DNA of 64,000 nucleotides from Agrobacterium albertimagni AOL15 (GCF_000300855.1 NZ_ALJF01000023.1:248001-312000); one strand, 5' to 3'. Positions 34,701 to 43,660 are shown, counted from the stretch's first letter. The notes: a model not told the origin generated them from the sequence alone. Translations and numbers: made by a program.

Positions 34701-35566
34701 CCCGCCGCAAGGGTTACACCCAGAAGGCCAAGATCGGTGGTCACACCATCTTCCTGCGCACCGGCGAATATGACGACGGCCGTCTCGGCGAAATCTTCCT
34801 TGACATGAACAAGGAAGGCTCGGCCCTGCGCGCCTTCATCAACAACTTCGCCATCTCCGTCTCGCTCGGCCTGCAATATGGCGTGCCGCTCGAGGAATAT
34901 GTCGACGCCTTCACCTTCACCAAGTTCGAGCCGGCCGGCATGGTCACCGGCAACGACGCGATCAAGAATGCGACGTCGATCCTCGACTACGTCTTCCGGG
35001 AACTGGCGATCTCCTATCTCGGCCGCAACGATCTCGCTCATGTCGACACCTCCGACTTCTCCACGACCGCACTCGGCCGTGGCGTCAAGGAAGGCAAGGC
35101 GGACGTCGTCTCCAAGGGTCTGACCCGCGGTTACAAGCCGACGCTCGTCTCGAGCCACATGCCGGCTGCAGCAGGTGCAGAGCCCAAGGGTGCAGCAACC
35201 GCCGCTCCCGCCAAGGCCTCGGCCACCGTCACCGCCTTCTCTTCTTCGGGCGCCACTGCCCGCAAGCTGGAAGTGACGACGGCGGTTGCCACCTCTGAAG
35301 TCGTGTCCTTCAAGCGCGACTACGAGGAGCGGTCGGTGGAACTGGCCGAGGAGATCGCAGCCGAAAGCCTGTTCTCCGACGCCAGCGCCGAAGACGCCGC
35401 CGCCGCCAAGGCCGAAGCCAAGAAGCTCGAGGCATCCCGCCGCATGCGCTCGATTGCGCAGGGCTATACGGGCAACATGTGCTCGGAATGCCAGAACTTC
35501 ACGATGGTGCGCAACGGCACTTGCGAGAAGTGCGACACGTGTGGCGCGACGAGCGGGTGCAGCTGA
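31784..35566 (+). CDS. nrdJ: vitamin B12-dependent (class II) ribonucleoside-diphosphate reductase
   Basis: 1260 residues, the long NrdJ type found in alphaproteobacteria. The catalytic barrel (about 60-880) shows PHACFIQSVED with the first active-site Cys, SNPCSEYMFLDDTACNLAS with the conserved PCSE block, and IAPTGTIG. A C-terminal region (about 900-1260) carries a charged ERIVERIVDRVV helix and ends in a zinc-finger-like Cys cluster (CSECQNF, CEKCDTC), with a final C-x-x-C-type pair for reduction. It makes deoxyribonucleotides using adenosylcobalamin and needs no oxygen. GAGGGA precedes the ATG. The leader holds NrdR and DnaA-box matches. Confidence 0.96.
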   Translation: MRIERRFTKPGQSAYAEIEFRKAISEIKNPDGSIVFRLADIDVPAQFSQVAADILAQKYFRKAGVPKILKKVEENDVPSFLWRSVADEKALAALPENERYGSETDARQVFDRLAGTWTYWGWKGKYFTSEEDAAAFKDELAYMLATQRVAPNSPQWFNTGLHWAYGIDGPGQGHFYVDPFTGKLVKSKSAYEHPQPHACFIQSVEDDLVNEGGIMDLWVREARLFKYGSGTGSNFSYLRGEGEKLSGGGRSSGLMSFLKIGDRAAGAIKSGGTTRRAAKMVVVDIDHPDIEAYIDWKVKEEQKVAALVTGSKIVAKHLKAIMKACVNCEADNGACFDPNENPALKREIKAAKKDQVPENYIKRVIQFAQQGYKDLDFKTYDTDWDSEAYLTVSGQNSNNSVSLKDDFLRAVENDGDWNLTARKDGKVMKTLKARDLWDKISYAAWASADPGLHFNTTMNDWHTSPAAGPIRASNPCSEYMFLDDTACNLASLNLLRFKDQKTKKIDIADYEHAVRLWTVVLEVSVMMAQFPSRQIAERSYEYRTLGLGYANIGGLLMSSGIPYDSAEGRAIAGALTAIMTGVSYATSAEIASELGPFPGFAPNRDNMLRVIRNHRRAAHGLSDGYEGLSVNPVPLVHAECTDPALVAHATAAWDKALELGEKHGYRNAQVSVIAPTGTIGLVMDCDTTGIEPDFALVKFKKLAGGGYFKIINAAVPEALRSLGYSESQIAEIDAYAVGHGNLNQAPGINPSTLRAKGFTDEKIEAVNGALKAAFDIKFVFNQWTLGADFLKETLRVSDEQLADMSFNLLDHMGFSKKDIEAANIHVCGAMTLEGAPFLKAEHLPVFDCANPCGKIGKRYLSVESHIRMMAAAQPFISGAISKTINMPNEATVEDCGAAYMLSWKLALKANALYRDGSKLSQPLNASLIEDEDDEDGVDDLLQQPMAAQAVTITERIVERIVDRVVREQEKLPTRRKGYTQKAKIGGHTIFLRTGEYDDGRLGEIFLDMNKEGSALRAFINNFAISVSLGLQYGVPLEEYVDAFTFTKFEPAGMVTGNDAIKNATSILDYVFRELAISYLGRNDLAHVDTSDFSTTALGRGVKEGKADVVSKGLTRGYKPTLVSSHMPAAAGAEPKGAATAAPAKASATVTAFSSSGATARKLEVTTAVATSEVVSFKRDYEERSVELAEEIAAESLFSDASAEDAAAAKAEAKKLEASRRMRSIAQGYTGNMCSECQNFTMVRNGTCEKCDTCGATSGCS

Positions 35567-35660
35567 TTGGTTGACATTTGACCGAGATTTCGGCCCGGGG
35601 GAAACCTCGGGCCGAAGCGCAAGGCGGAACAAAAAGAGATCAAAAATCCAAGAGATTGGA

Positions 35661-36509
35661 ATGACAATCCCACAAGGCCGAAGTGTGAGATCAGAACTGA
35701 TAGGGTTCGAGCGGACGAAGAAAATCGCGGATCCCGCGATAGAGCCTGTTCGAGGAAAGGTGGGACAGTGTCGCCTTTGCGGGAAACGTAGCCTGCTTAC
35801 GAGCAGCCACGTTCTACCTAGAGCGGTTGGAAACTCGGGCCCATGGTTTGCTCATAGCTACACCACATTCCTAGGGGGCCATCAGAACAATTTCACACGA
35901 AGGCGTTTTCCGAACGGAATTGAATTTTTCACCACTTGCAGCGACTGCAACAACTCAATTGGTTCCCTTGAAGACAAGTCCGTTCTCGAATTCTACCAGA
36001 CAATCGAGGGCGTATTAAATTCTCCGCTAAGGCTCCCGCCTACCCTTATAATAAAGACAAAACTAAACAGATTATACCGCGCAATCATATTTCATTTATC
36101 GACAGCTAACGACAAATCGCCAGATGCAGCTCTGGATAACGTTGCGAAAAAACTGCGACTAAACGAACTCCACATCACAAAAGCCCGTCTATACTTTTTT
36201 GCATGGCCGTACATTGGTGATAAACACGTCATAGTACGAGATTTCGCCTGGACAAACATGAAGGACCACTACGGAGGATATGCGCACGTGCTCAAGCTTG
36301 CGCCGTTGGGCTTCGCCGTAGGGGACACACCGAAATTTAAGGGGATGACATCGCTCAACCCCTATCTCACAGCTACTGACGATGAATACGTTGAGATTCC
36401 CTTCGATCTTTTCCGCAAAGAGAGCGACGATGCATGGCCGGCAGTTCCATCAGATTGGGAGGCAATTTTGCGTGGCGACAGCATGGGAATGATATCGCAA
36501 AGGAACTGA
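35661..36509 (+). CDS. HNH-endonuclease-like zinc-binding protein in an AT-rich islet
   Basis: 282 residues from the ATG at 35661, 94 bp after nrdJ; the open frame extends upstream into nrdJ but that part reads as out-of-frame nrdJ sequence. An N-terminal module has C-x-x-C (C37, C40), SSHVLPR (H50) and C-x-x-C-N (C93, C96, N97) followed by GSLED, the layout of degenerate HNH nucleases with a zinc ribbon. The rest (about 105-282) is unfamiliar. Base composition is visibly lower in GC than nrdJ, and many codons end in A or T (ATA, TTA), so recent acquisition is likely. Possible roles: nuclease of a defence or mobile element; not demonstrated. Confidence 0.7.
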   Translation: MTIPQGRSVRSELIGFERTKKIADPAIEPVRGKVGQCRLCGKRSLLTSSHVLPRAVGNSGPWFAHSYTTFLGGHQNNFTRRRFPNGIEFFTTCSDCNNSIGSLEDKSVLEFYQTIEGVLNSPLRLPPTLIIKTKLNRLYRAIIFHLSTANDKSPDAALDNVAKKLRLNELHITKARLYFFAWPYIGDKHVIVRDFAWTNMKDHYGGYAHVLKLAPLGFAVGDTPKFKGMTSLNPYLTATDDEYVEIPFDLFRKESDDAWPAVPSDWEAILRGDSMGMISQRN

Positions 36510-36536
36510 CGGTTGTCATCTAGACGAATAACCAGC

Positions 36537-36957
36537 CCCAACCTCCCCCCTTGCGGGGGAGGACGGAAAATCGAAGGCTTGAGGTCCGCGTAAGCCGCCT
36601 AAACTTCAGATTTTTCTGGTGAGGGGCACGGTTCCGTGGGCAAAAGCCTGACGGACCCCTCTATTGCGGTTTCAGATGTTTAGCCGCAGCAAGTGCTGCG
36701 ACCGACCGGCGGCGAAACCTGGGGTTTTCGACAGACTGAAGATGCCCCCTCACCCTGAGGTGCCGGGCTTGCCCGGCCTCGAAGGGCGAGGCCACCCGCC
36801 ACTCCTCATGCTGAGGTGGAAGCGAAGCGATAGCAGAAGCACACGGCCACCCGGAGCAGGATGCTTCGAGGCCCTCGCTTTGCGAGGGCACCTCAGCATG
36901 AGGGCGTCGAGACGCTGCGCGGACCCCATCTCCCCCTTGGTGGGGAGAAAGTAAGCC
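36537..36957. repeat. composite block of palindromic repeats
   Basis: The block opens with a CCTCCCCC/GGGGGAGG stem (about 36542-36562) and closes with CTCCCCCTTGGTGGGGAG (about 36930-36947), both of the RIME-like kind. Inside, a 15-bp perfect inverted repeat CCTCATGCTGAGGTG / CACCTCAGCATGAGG lies at 36804-36818 and 36889-36903, with GCCCTCGCTTTGCGAGGGC at 36871-36889 and GCCGGGCTTGCCCGGC near 36762. The block appears built from two repeat families. No gene was found in it, although 36510-37098 is otherwise empty. Confidence 0.75.
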
Positions 36958-37098
36958 CTTCTCTTCTTACATTCCGATGAACACCGCATCCCAAAAAAGT
37001 CCGGCTGGGCGGTGCCGGAAGCCACTGCGCCCAACGCTTCCTTAACGGCCTTGCGATACATTACGATAGCTTAAAAGACGGACGGAGACCTAAGCGAA

Positions 37099-37410
37099 AT
37101 GTCCAAACCGACTTTCCGCTTCACCCATTACGACCTGAAGGAACAGCGTGCCGGCACGATCATCGAGGTGACGCTGTCGGCCGTAAACAATGTGCGGCTG
37201 ATGACGCCGACGAATTTCCAGCGTTTCAAGGAAACGCTCGATTACAAGTTTCTCGGTGGCGTGGCGAAGAAGTCGCCGCTGAAGATCGCCATTCCGGAAA
37301 GCGGCCACTGGCATCTGATCGTCGACATGGAAGGCCATCACGGGCTTGCCGAATCCAAGGTCAAGATGATCGCCGCTCCTGCCGTGCAGCCGAAGCAGAG
37401 AGCCTCGTAA
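37099..37410 (+). CDS. DUF1883 domain protein
   Basis: 103 residues. The sequence MSKPTFRFTHYDLKEQRAG followed by VTLSAVNNVRLMTPTNFQ and PESGHWHLIVDMEG matches the small DUF1883 family, which in other proteins is joined to TIR-like or other signalling domains. The Phe-Thr-His-Tyr start and the HWHLIVD strand are the visible hallmarks. Function unknown; it stands alone between repeats and a diguanylate cyclase. Confidence 0.8.
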   Translation: MSKPTFRFTHYDLKEQRAGTIIEVTLSAVNNVRLMTPTNFQRFKETLDYKFLGGVAKKSPLKIAIPESGHWHLIVDMEGHHGLAESKVKMIAAPAVQPKQRAS

Positions 37411-37615
37411 AGAGGCTCCGCACGGCCTCCTCCGGCAATCGCCTCCCGTTCCCATGCAGACGCTCGTTCTCACACTGAAAGCGGGATGGCCATGCTGGCG
37501 AGGCCATCTTCATCACCTGCCAGCAAGACAAGCCGGGCGGTTCTTGAAGTCGAGGGCAGGAGCCCGCCTCCTCCCTTGAAAGCGACAGAGCCCTTGGCGG
37601 CTCACGCAGGGATGA

Positions 37616-39121
37616 TCAGGCGGCGTCGACTCGCGTTGCTGTGTCTGTCCCCGCCCCTTCCTCCGGCGCCAAATCCTCGGCGAAGAAGGCGCGTCCCCGT
37701 CCGCCATCCTTGGAGGCGTAAAGCGCCCGGTCGGCCATGGCCATGATCGGCCGTGCGGCGGACCCGTTTTCGGGCGCAGTTGCAAGACCGAGGCTGATGC
37801 CGATATCGACCTCCGGTCCGCTCGAGAGCGTGATCGGCCGGGAGACCGAGGCAATGATCGACTGGGCGAGCATCGACAGGCGCGGCCGGTCGCGGAAAGC
37901 GTGGACGAGGATGACGAATTCGTCGCCACCGACGCGGCCGACCATACCGTTTTCGCCAACCGTTTCCCGAAGCCGCTCGGCCACCACGCGAATGACCTCA
38001 TCTCCGGCGCCATGTCCATGGAGGTCGTTGACGGCCTTGAAGCGATCGAGATCGCAGGCGATCACTGCGAAGGGCGCGTGGGCCAGCCGCTCGGCGGCCT
38101 CGTTCAGGGCGTTGTCGAAGCAGAGGCGGTTGGCAAGGCCCGAAAGCGCATCCCGATGGGCGAGTTCGCGGTTGCGCTTTTCGCTCTCCTCCAGGCGCTC
38201 CGACAGCCGGCCGATATAGCGGCCGAGCACGAAGCTTGCGGCCAGCATGAGGCCGCAGAGCAGAACGACGGCGGGAACGGTGATGGTCCAGATATCGGCA
38301 CCCGGCTTGAACAGCCCGAAGTCGAAGCTGCCGAGCGTCTGACCGTCGGCGCTCTTCACCACCAGCATGCCGTCCCCGTTGCGACGGAATTGCAGGTTTT
38401 CATATTCGAGTTGGGAATTGAGATCGGCCACTAGATCGGCATCGATCGGACGGGCGGAGACCAGGATGACCGGATCGCCTTCCGGCAGCGCCACCTCCCC
38501 GTCATCGGGAACGATCGCCATGGCGGTGGCCAGCATCACCTCGCCGTCCACTTCGGCAAAGCCGAAGGCCGCGATGGCATGGACCTGCGATGCCGGCACC
38601 GACTGCTGGCCAAAACCGCCCTTGATCGTGGTGCGATGGGCATGGTGGCGGGTCAGCGCGAGATCGGCAATTGCCTTCAGGTCATCGCCGGGCTTCAGGT
38701 CGCGGGCGGTCAGATCCACCTTGTCCTGCCAGGCCGACATCAGAACGCGCCCGCCGGGGCCGATCAGGAAGCTGCGCTCATGGCCAAAGTCGTACCAGAG
38801 CGAGGAAACGAATTCCTCGATGACGTAGGAGGCGCGGAACTTGAGGGTGATGTATTGGACCGAGCGATCCCAGCGGGCCAGACCGAGCTGGTCACGGGCC
38901 AGCAGGCTCTGGCGGTCGCGCAGCACATTCTCCAGCAGCAGGACCTGCTTTTCGGCGGCGATATCGTCGGCCTTGCGCGAGGCGATATAGCCGATCAACA
39001 GCAGCGACAAGGCCGAAAGCGTGATCAGCACGATGGAAAACAGCTTGACCATGGCCGGCAGGCCAAGGCGCGGCGCGCCGGCCATGCCCGGCATCTGCCA
39101 TCCATCCATCTCTTTCGCCAT
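37616..39121 (-). CDS. diguanylate cyclase with CHASE4 sensor domain
   Basis: 501 residues from ATG 39121 (GGGGA upstream). Transmembrane helices at about 23-45 and 278-300 flank a periplasmic CHASE4-type sensor (about 60-265, with the RDQLGLARWDRSVQYI and FGLHERSFL-like residues). The cytoplasmic GGDEF domain (about 325-490) has an intact GRVGGDEFVIL active site; the RxxD inhibitory site upstream is missing. It should synthesise c-di-GMP in response to an unknown periplasmic cue. Together with three PilZ proteins and the Amt-GGDEF-EAL protein it makes c-di-GMP the most represented second messenger here. Confidence 0.9.
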   Translation of the reverse strand: MAKEMDGWQMPGMAGAPRLGLPAMVKLFSIVLITLSALSLLLIGYIASRKADDIAAEKQVLLLENVLRDRQSLLARDQLGLARWDRSVQYITLKFRASYVIEEFVSSLWYDFGHERSFLIGPGGRVLMSAWQDKVDLTARDLKPGDDLKAIADLALTRHHAHRTTIKGGFGQQSVPASQVHAIAAFGFAEVDGEVMLATAMAIVPDDGEVALPEGDPVILVSARPIDADLVADLNSQLEYENLQFRRNGDGMLVVKSADGQTLGSFDFGLFKPGADIWTITVPAVVLLCGLMLAASFVLGRYIGRLSERLEESEKRNRELAHRDALSGLANRLCFDNALNEAAERLAHAPFAVIACDLDRFKAVNDLHGHGAGDEVIRVVAERLRETVGENGMVGRVGGDEFVILVHAFRDRPRLSMLAQSIIASVSRPITLSSGPEVDIGISLGLATAPENGSAARPIMAMADRALYASKDGGRGRAFFAEDLAPEEGAGTDTATRVDAA

Positions 39122-39204
39122 GCGCAATCCCCTGTTCGACCGGCAAGTCTAGGGCACAGCGCTTAAAGGCAGCTTAAGCTGAAATGACGATAGGCAAGTC
39201 GGGA

Positions 39205-40515
39205 TCAGCCGCCGCGCTCGCGGCGAAGCTTCGCCCACCAGTCGAGGCGCTTCTTGATCTCGCGCTCGAAGCCGCGTTCCGGCGGATCGTAGAAGGTCTT
39301 GCGGCCCATCTTCTCCGGGAAATAGTCCTGGCCGGAAAAGGCATCCGGCTGATCATGGTCGTAGAGATAGCCTTCGTTGTAGCCTTCAGCCTTCATCAGC
39401 TTGGTCGGGGCGTTGAGGATATGCTTGGGCGGCAGAAGCGAGCCGTGCTCCTTGGCGGCGCGCATGGCCGCCTTGTAGGCGACATAGACGCCGTTCGATT
39501 TGGGGGCGGTCGCGAGGTAGACGCAAGCCTGGGCCAGCGCCAGTTCGCCTTCCGGGGAGCCCAGATAATCATAGGCATCCTTGGCGGCATTGCAGACGAC
39601 CAGCGCCTGCGGATCGGCCAGACCGATGTCCTCGACGGCCATGCGCACCAGTCGGCGGCCAAGATAAAGCGGATCTTCGCCGGCATCGAACATGCGGCAG
39701 AGATAGTAGAGCGCCGCATCCGGATCGGAGCCGCGGACGGCCTTGTGGAGAGCCGAGATCAGATTGTAATGGCCGTCCTGGCCCTTGTCGTAAACCGGCG
39801 CGCGGCGCTGGACGATCCGGCCAAGGCCCTCGGTGTCGAAGACCTCGTCCGGCCGGGCGGCGCGCCAAACTTCCTCGGCTAAGGTCAGCGACGCCCGGCC
39901 GTCACCATCGGCCATGCGGATCAGGGCCTGACGGGCATCGGCGTCGAGCGGCAGCGGCTTGGCTTCGGTTTCCTCGGCACGCTTCAGAAGCGTCTCGATG
40001 CTCTCGGCATCATGGCTCTTGAAGGTGAGGACCCGGGCGCGGGACAGAAGAGCGGCATTCAGTTCGAAGCTCGGGTTTTCGGTCGTCGCGCCGACGAGGA
40101 TGACGGTGCCATCTTCCATAACGGGCAGAAAACTGTCCTGCTGGGCGCGGTTGAAGCGGTGGATCTCATCGACGAAAAGCAGCGTCTGGCGGCCTTCCAT
40201 CCGGCGCAGGCGGGCGCTCTCGAAGACCTTCTTCAGGTCGGCAACGCCGGAAAAGATCGCCGAGATCTGCTCGAAGGCAAGCCCCGCCTCGCCCGACAGG
40301 AGCCGGGCGACGGTGGTCTTGCCCGTGCCCGGCGGACCCCAGAAGATCATCGAGCCGAGCGAGCCGGAGGCGATCATGCGGGCAAGCACACCATCCTCGC
40401 CCGTCAGGTGTTCCTGACCGGTCACCTCGCCCAGGTTCTTCGGCCGCAGACGATCGGCGAGCGGACGACGCTCGGCCATTTCCTTCGAGATCTGCGGCGC
40501 GAAAAGATCACTCAT
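39205..40515 (-). CDS. rarA: replication-associated recombination protein A (MgsA-type AAA+ ATPase)
   Basis: 436 residues. MSDLFA and PLADRLRPKNLGEVTGQEHL is the RarA/WRNIP1 opening. Walker A is FWGPPGTGKTTVARLL (about 60), Walker B LLFVDEIHRFNRAQQD, sensor 1 LVGATTENPSFE, and the C-terminal MgsA domain (about 290-436) includes PPKHILNAPTKLMKAEGYNEGY, in pieces. It acts at stalled replication forks with SSB and RecA. The ATG overlaps the degQ stop by 4 bp, so the two are co-transcribed. Confidence 0.95.
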   Translation of the reverse strand: MSDLFAPQISKEMAERRPLADRLRPKNLGEVTGQEHLTGEDGVLARMIASGSLGSMIFWGPPGTGKTTVARLLSGEAGLAFEQISAIFSGVADLKKVFESARLRRMEGRQTLLFVDEIHRFNRAQQDSFLPVMEDGTVILVGATTENPSFELNAALLSRARVLTFKSHDAESIETLLKRAEETEAKPLPLDADARQALIRMADGDGRASLTLAEEVWRAARPDEVFDTEGLGRIVQRRAPVYDKGQDGHYNLISALHKAVRGSDPDAALYYLCRMFDAGEDPLYLGRRLVRMAVEDIGLADPQALVVCNAAKDAYDYLGSPEGELALAQACVYLATAPKSNGVYVAYKAAMRAAKEHGSLLPPKHILNAPTKLMKAEGYNEGYLYDHDQPDAFSGQDYFPEKMGRKTFYDPPERGFEREIKKRLDWWAKLRRERGG

Positions 40516-41918
40516 CGGAAGATCTGCCGTATGCGCTGGCCGTCTCGCTCGATCTCGACGCGCCAGAAGCCCGGATTGCTATCGGCGATCGTCGCCAGAT
40601 CATCGACGGAGCGGATCGTCTCACCATTGACGGAGACGACGATGTCGCGCGGGGCAAAGCCGAGGCGGGCAGCCGGCGAACCGCGAACGACTTCGGTGAC
40701 GACGACGCCGGTCACCTCCGAGGCCATCTTCAACTCGTAAGCGAGACGTGGCGAAAGATTGCCAGCACGGATGCCGGCGAAGGGGCTGCGTCCCTCGATG
40801 AGCTGAATGTCGCGCGGACGCGTTTCCGGAGCGGCGGCAAGTGCCAGTTCGATCGTCTCTTCGCGCCCGTCCTGCTGCACGCTGAGCTCGGCAGTTTCTC
40901 CGAGACCTGTGGTCGTCAGCCTATAGCCGAGGGCATCGGGATGTTCGACGGAGACGCCATTGACGGCGGTTACCACCTGCCCCGGCTTGAGGCCCGCCTT
41001 TTCGGCCGGACCACCCTCGACGACACGCACGACGAGCGCGCCGCGCACGGTCTTCAATCCGAGCGCCTCGGCGACATCAGAGGTCACCGGCTCGAAGCTC
41101 GCGCCAACGTAAGGACGCTCAAAGGATGCGTCACCACGGTCGGCGGCATCAAGGAAGACGCGCACAAGATTGGCGGGGATGGCGAAGCCGACGCCGTTCG
41201 AGCCGCCACCGCGCGAGAAGATTGCCGTGTTGATGCCGATCAACTCGCCGTTCATATTGACGAGGGCACCGCCCGAATTACCGGGATTGATCGCGGCATC
41301 GGTCTGGATGAAGAAACCGAAATCACCTTCCGTTACCTGGTTTCTGGCAAGCGCCGAGACGATGCCCGAGGTCACGGTCTGGCCGACGCCGAATGGGTTG
41401 CCGATGGCGAGCACGAGATCGCCGACCTCGGTCGCATCGGAATTGCCGATCGGAAGCGTCGGCATGACTTCGTTTGTCTCGAATTTCAGAACCGCGAGAT
41501 CAAGCCGGTCGTCCTTCAGCACGACCTTGACCGGAAACTCCCGGCCATCGGCAAGCGCGACCTTGATGTCATCGGCGCCATCGATGACGTGGTTGTTGGT
41601 GACGACGACGCCGTCTGCCTCGACGATGACGCCGGAGCCGAGCGAAGACTGCTTTTCCGTGCGGTTCGGCATGCGCTGACCGAAGAACTGCTCGAAGAAG
41701 GGGTCGCCGGCAAACAGGCTGGAGCGGGTCTGCACGAGGCGCTCGGCATAGACATTGACGACGGCGCCCCTCGCCTGCTTGACCAGCGGCGCGAAGGAGA
41801 GCTGCATTTCGACCTGGCTTTTCGGCACCGCCTTGTCCTGGGCAAGCGCCGGCGTGGTGACCGGCGCGATCAGGGCGATGATGACAGCAAGAGGTTTGAG
41901 GCAGTCGAAACGCGGCAT
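40512..41918 (-). CDS. degQ: Do/DegQ-type periplasmic serine protease
   Basis: 468 residues. The ATG at 41918 is chosen because AAGGA lies 7 bases upstream and it gives a clean Sec signal (about 1-26, ending ALAQ). The trypsin-like domain (about 50-245) has the triad His110 (TNNHVIDG), Asp140 (RLDLAVL) and Ser215 (NPGNSGGAL). Two PDZ domains follow (about 260-350 and 375-465). It degrades or refolds misfolded proteins in the periplasm. Coupled with rarA downstream; probable shared promoter upstream of 41918. Confidence 0.94.
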   Translation of the reverse strand: MPRFDCLKPLAVIIALIAPVTTPALAQDKAVPKSQVEMQLSFAPLVKQARGAVVNVYAERLVQTRSSLFAGDPFFEQFFGQRMPNRTEKQSSLGSGVIVEADGVVVTNNHVIDGADDIKVALADGREFPVKVVLKDDRLDLAVLKFETNEVMPTLPIGNSDATEVGDLVLAIGNPFGVGQTVTSGIVSALARNQVTEGDFGFFIQTDAAINPGNSGGALVNMNGELIGINTAIFSRGGGSNGVGFAIPANLVRVFLDAADRGDASFERPYVGASFEPVTSDVAEALGLKTVRGALVVRVVEGGPAEKAGLKPGQVVTAVNGVSVEHPDALGYRLTTTGLGETAELSVQQDGREETIELALAAAPETRPRDIQLIEGRSPFAGIRAGNLSPRLAYELKMASEVTGVVVTEVVRGSPAARLGFAPRDIVVSVNGETIRSVDDLATIADSNPGFWRVEIERDGQRIRQIFR

Positions 41919-42024
41919 GCGAAGATCCTTCATGCGATATGGACGTTCTAGACCCGGTTCGTGCGCCGTCAAATAGGCAGAACCAAGGAAGTCTTATCGC
42001 AGATGGGGATAACGCGCGTCGGCC

Positions 42025-43110
42025 TCAAGTGCTGACGGTTTCGACGATGCCTGTCATCAGGCCGTGAAGCGCGTCACGGTAGCCGGTGCGGGCCGATGGA
42101 GCGCTTTCATTCGAGGTCATGGTGACGGTCACGCCGAGGTAGGGAGCGATGTAGAGCATCTGGCCGCCGTAGCCCCAGGCGTAATTCACCTGCTCGCCAC
42201 CGAGTTGCTTCAGGAACCAGGCATAGCCGTAGCCATCGCCGTTGAAGACGGAGTTGGTGCGGCGTATCCAGCTTTCGCGGATCCAGTCTTCCGAGATGAG
42301 CCGCGTACCATCCTCGGTGACACCACCCCGTCGATAGAGCTCTCCAAAGGCATGGAGCGAGCGCGGCGTCATGGCCATCTGGTTGCCGCCGAGATAGTAG
42401 CCCTGGGGGTCGCGATCCCAGGAGCCGATGCGGAAACCGTCGAGTGGCTCAAGCCATTCGCGGGCCAAAGCGAGCGTCGGCTTGCCGGAGACCTTGGTAA
42501 GGATGACGGAGAGCAGATGTGTTGAAGCGGTCGAATAGAGCATGCCGCCACCGGGTTCTCCGACGAAATCGGCAGCAAGCGCGAAACGGGTCCAGTTGCG
42601 GCTCGAGACCCAGCGGCCGTAGTTCGCGCCGGACATGCGCTCGAGACCTGCGCGCATCGAAAGCAGGTGGCCAATGGTGATCTGCGACAGGCGGGGATCG
42701 GGATTGGCGGGAAATTCCGAGCGCAGGACCGTTTCGATCCGCTGGTCGACGCCTTCCAGCAGGCCCTTGTCGATGGCGATCCCGACCAGCGCGGAGACGA
42801 CGCATTTCGACGCCGACTTGATGTTCGTCGAGCCCGTCAGGGAGTTGTTGCCATAGGCGCGTTCGCCCAGCGTCTCACCATTCCTCGTCACGATCACCGT
42901 TTCCAGCGTTTCGAGCCGACGCGCCTCCTCCAGCAGGTTGGCGATGCGTGGACGCAATACGTCGAGATCCATCGGGGCTGCCGGGGCCGGGGTCGGCTCA
43001 ACTGGGGATGCTGCTTCCGGCGTGCCGGCTTGTGCCAGCGCCTGACGGCCCGAGAGGACGGAGACGGCACCGGAGGCGCCGAGGATGGAAAGGAATGTTC
43101 GTCTGTGCAT
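42025..43110 (-). CDS. secreted serine hydrolase, beta-lactamase class C-like
   Basis: 361 residues from ATG 43110. The N-terminus MHRRTFLSILGASGAVSVLS is a twin-arginine-type signal ending near RQALAQ. The penicillin-binding/esterase fold shows S-x-x-K (SASK, in IKSASKCVVSALVG), the tyrosine block (MLYSTASTHLLS) and a late WGYGGQMLYI region in the place of the KTG triad. EstB-like esterases of this family lack lactamase activity, so an ester or peptide substrate is at least as likely as a beta-lactam. Confidence 0.85.
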   Translation of the reverse strand: MHRRTFLSILGASGAVSVLSGRQALAQAGTPEAASPVEPTPAPAAPMDLDVLRPRIANLLEEARRLETLETVIVTRNGETLGERAYGNNSLTGSTNIKSASKCVVSALVGIAIDKGLLEGVDQRIETVLRSEFPANPDPRLSQITIGHLLSMRAGLERMSGANYGRWVSSRNWTRFALAADFVGEPGGGMLYSTASTHLLSVILTKVSGKPTLALAREWLEPLDGFRIGSWDRDPQGYYLGGNQMAMTPRSLHAFGELYRRGGVTEDGTRLISEDWIRESWIRRTNSVFNGDGYGYAWFLKQLGGEQVNYAWGYGGQMLYIAPYLGVTVTMTSNESAPSARTGYRDALHGLMTGIVETVST

Positions 43111-43253
43111 GGGGACAAGGTAGTGAGCATCGCGCGTTAGAAAAGCCCGGAGGACCAAGATCTCACCGGATCGTGACGGATCCGCAGAAAACCGCGGGCG
43201 GAACGTTCTGACCTCGGCAACCGTTGCCCCGTCATCAGGAAAGGAGACCGACC

Positions 43254-43652
43254 ATGTCTCGAACCCGCCTTATCGCATCGACCCTCGCCGCCTTCGCTTT
43301 CGCCAGCCCGATGGTGATCGCCCTTCCCCAACAGCTGCAGGCCGCCAGTTTCGATTGCCGTACGCCTGACCTTGCGCCCGACGAGGCCGCAATCTGCCAG
43401 AACATCGACCTCAACGACATGGATGTTCGTATGGTGACGACGTTCGATCTGCTGCGCGAAGTCTTGCCGATGGGCAGCCGCGGCGCGCTGGAAACCTCGC
43501 AAATCGAATGGCTCGAAAAGCGTCGCGCCTGCGAGGCCAATTTCGATTGCCTGGCCGCCGCCTATGCCAGCCGCATGGCAGAGCTGCGCAACGGGGTTGG
43601 CGAAGTGCTGAGCCTCATTGAGGGCATGCCGCCCACCGAGCAAGTCAATTAG
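43254..43652 (+). CDS. small secreted LprI-like (DUF1311-type) protein
   Basis: 132 residues with a Sec signal (about 1-33, MSRTRLIASTLAAFAFASPM). The mature part contains FDCRTPDLAPDEAAICQN and WLEKRRACEANFDCLAAAYASRM, two Cys pairs and a conserved Trp spaced as in the LprI-like family, some of whose members inhibit lysozyme. AAGGAG precedes the ATG at 43254. Convergent with the reductase gene, only 8 bp apart. Confidence 0.8.
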   Translation: MSRTRLIASTLAAFAFASPMVIALPQQLQAASFDCRTPDLAPDEAAICQNIDLNDMDVRMVTTFDLLREVLPMGSRGALETSQIEWLEKRRACEANFDCLAAAYASRMAELRNGVGEVLSLIEGMPPTEQVN

Positions 43653-43660
43653 GACATTCT

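Noticed and set aside
33542..35632. A 696-residue open frame on the minus strand opposite nrdJ
   Set aside because: Same reason: antisense of a highly conserved gene, with no homology-like pattern of its own.
35286..35660. Upstream extension of the HNH-like protein into nrdJ
   Set aside because: The residues are out-of-frame nrdJ codons (Arg/Pro/Ala-rich); the real start is taken at 35661.
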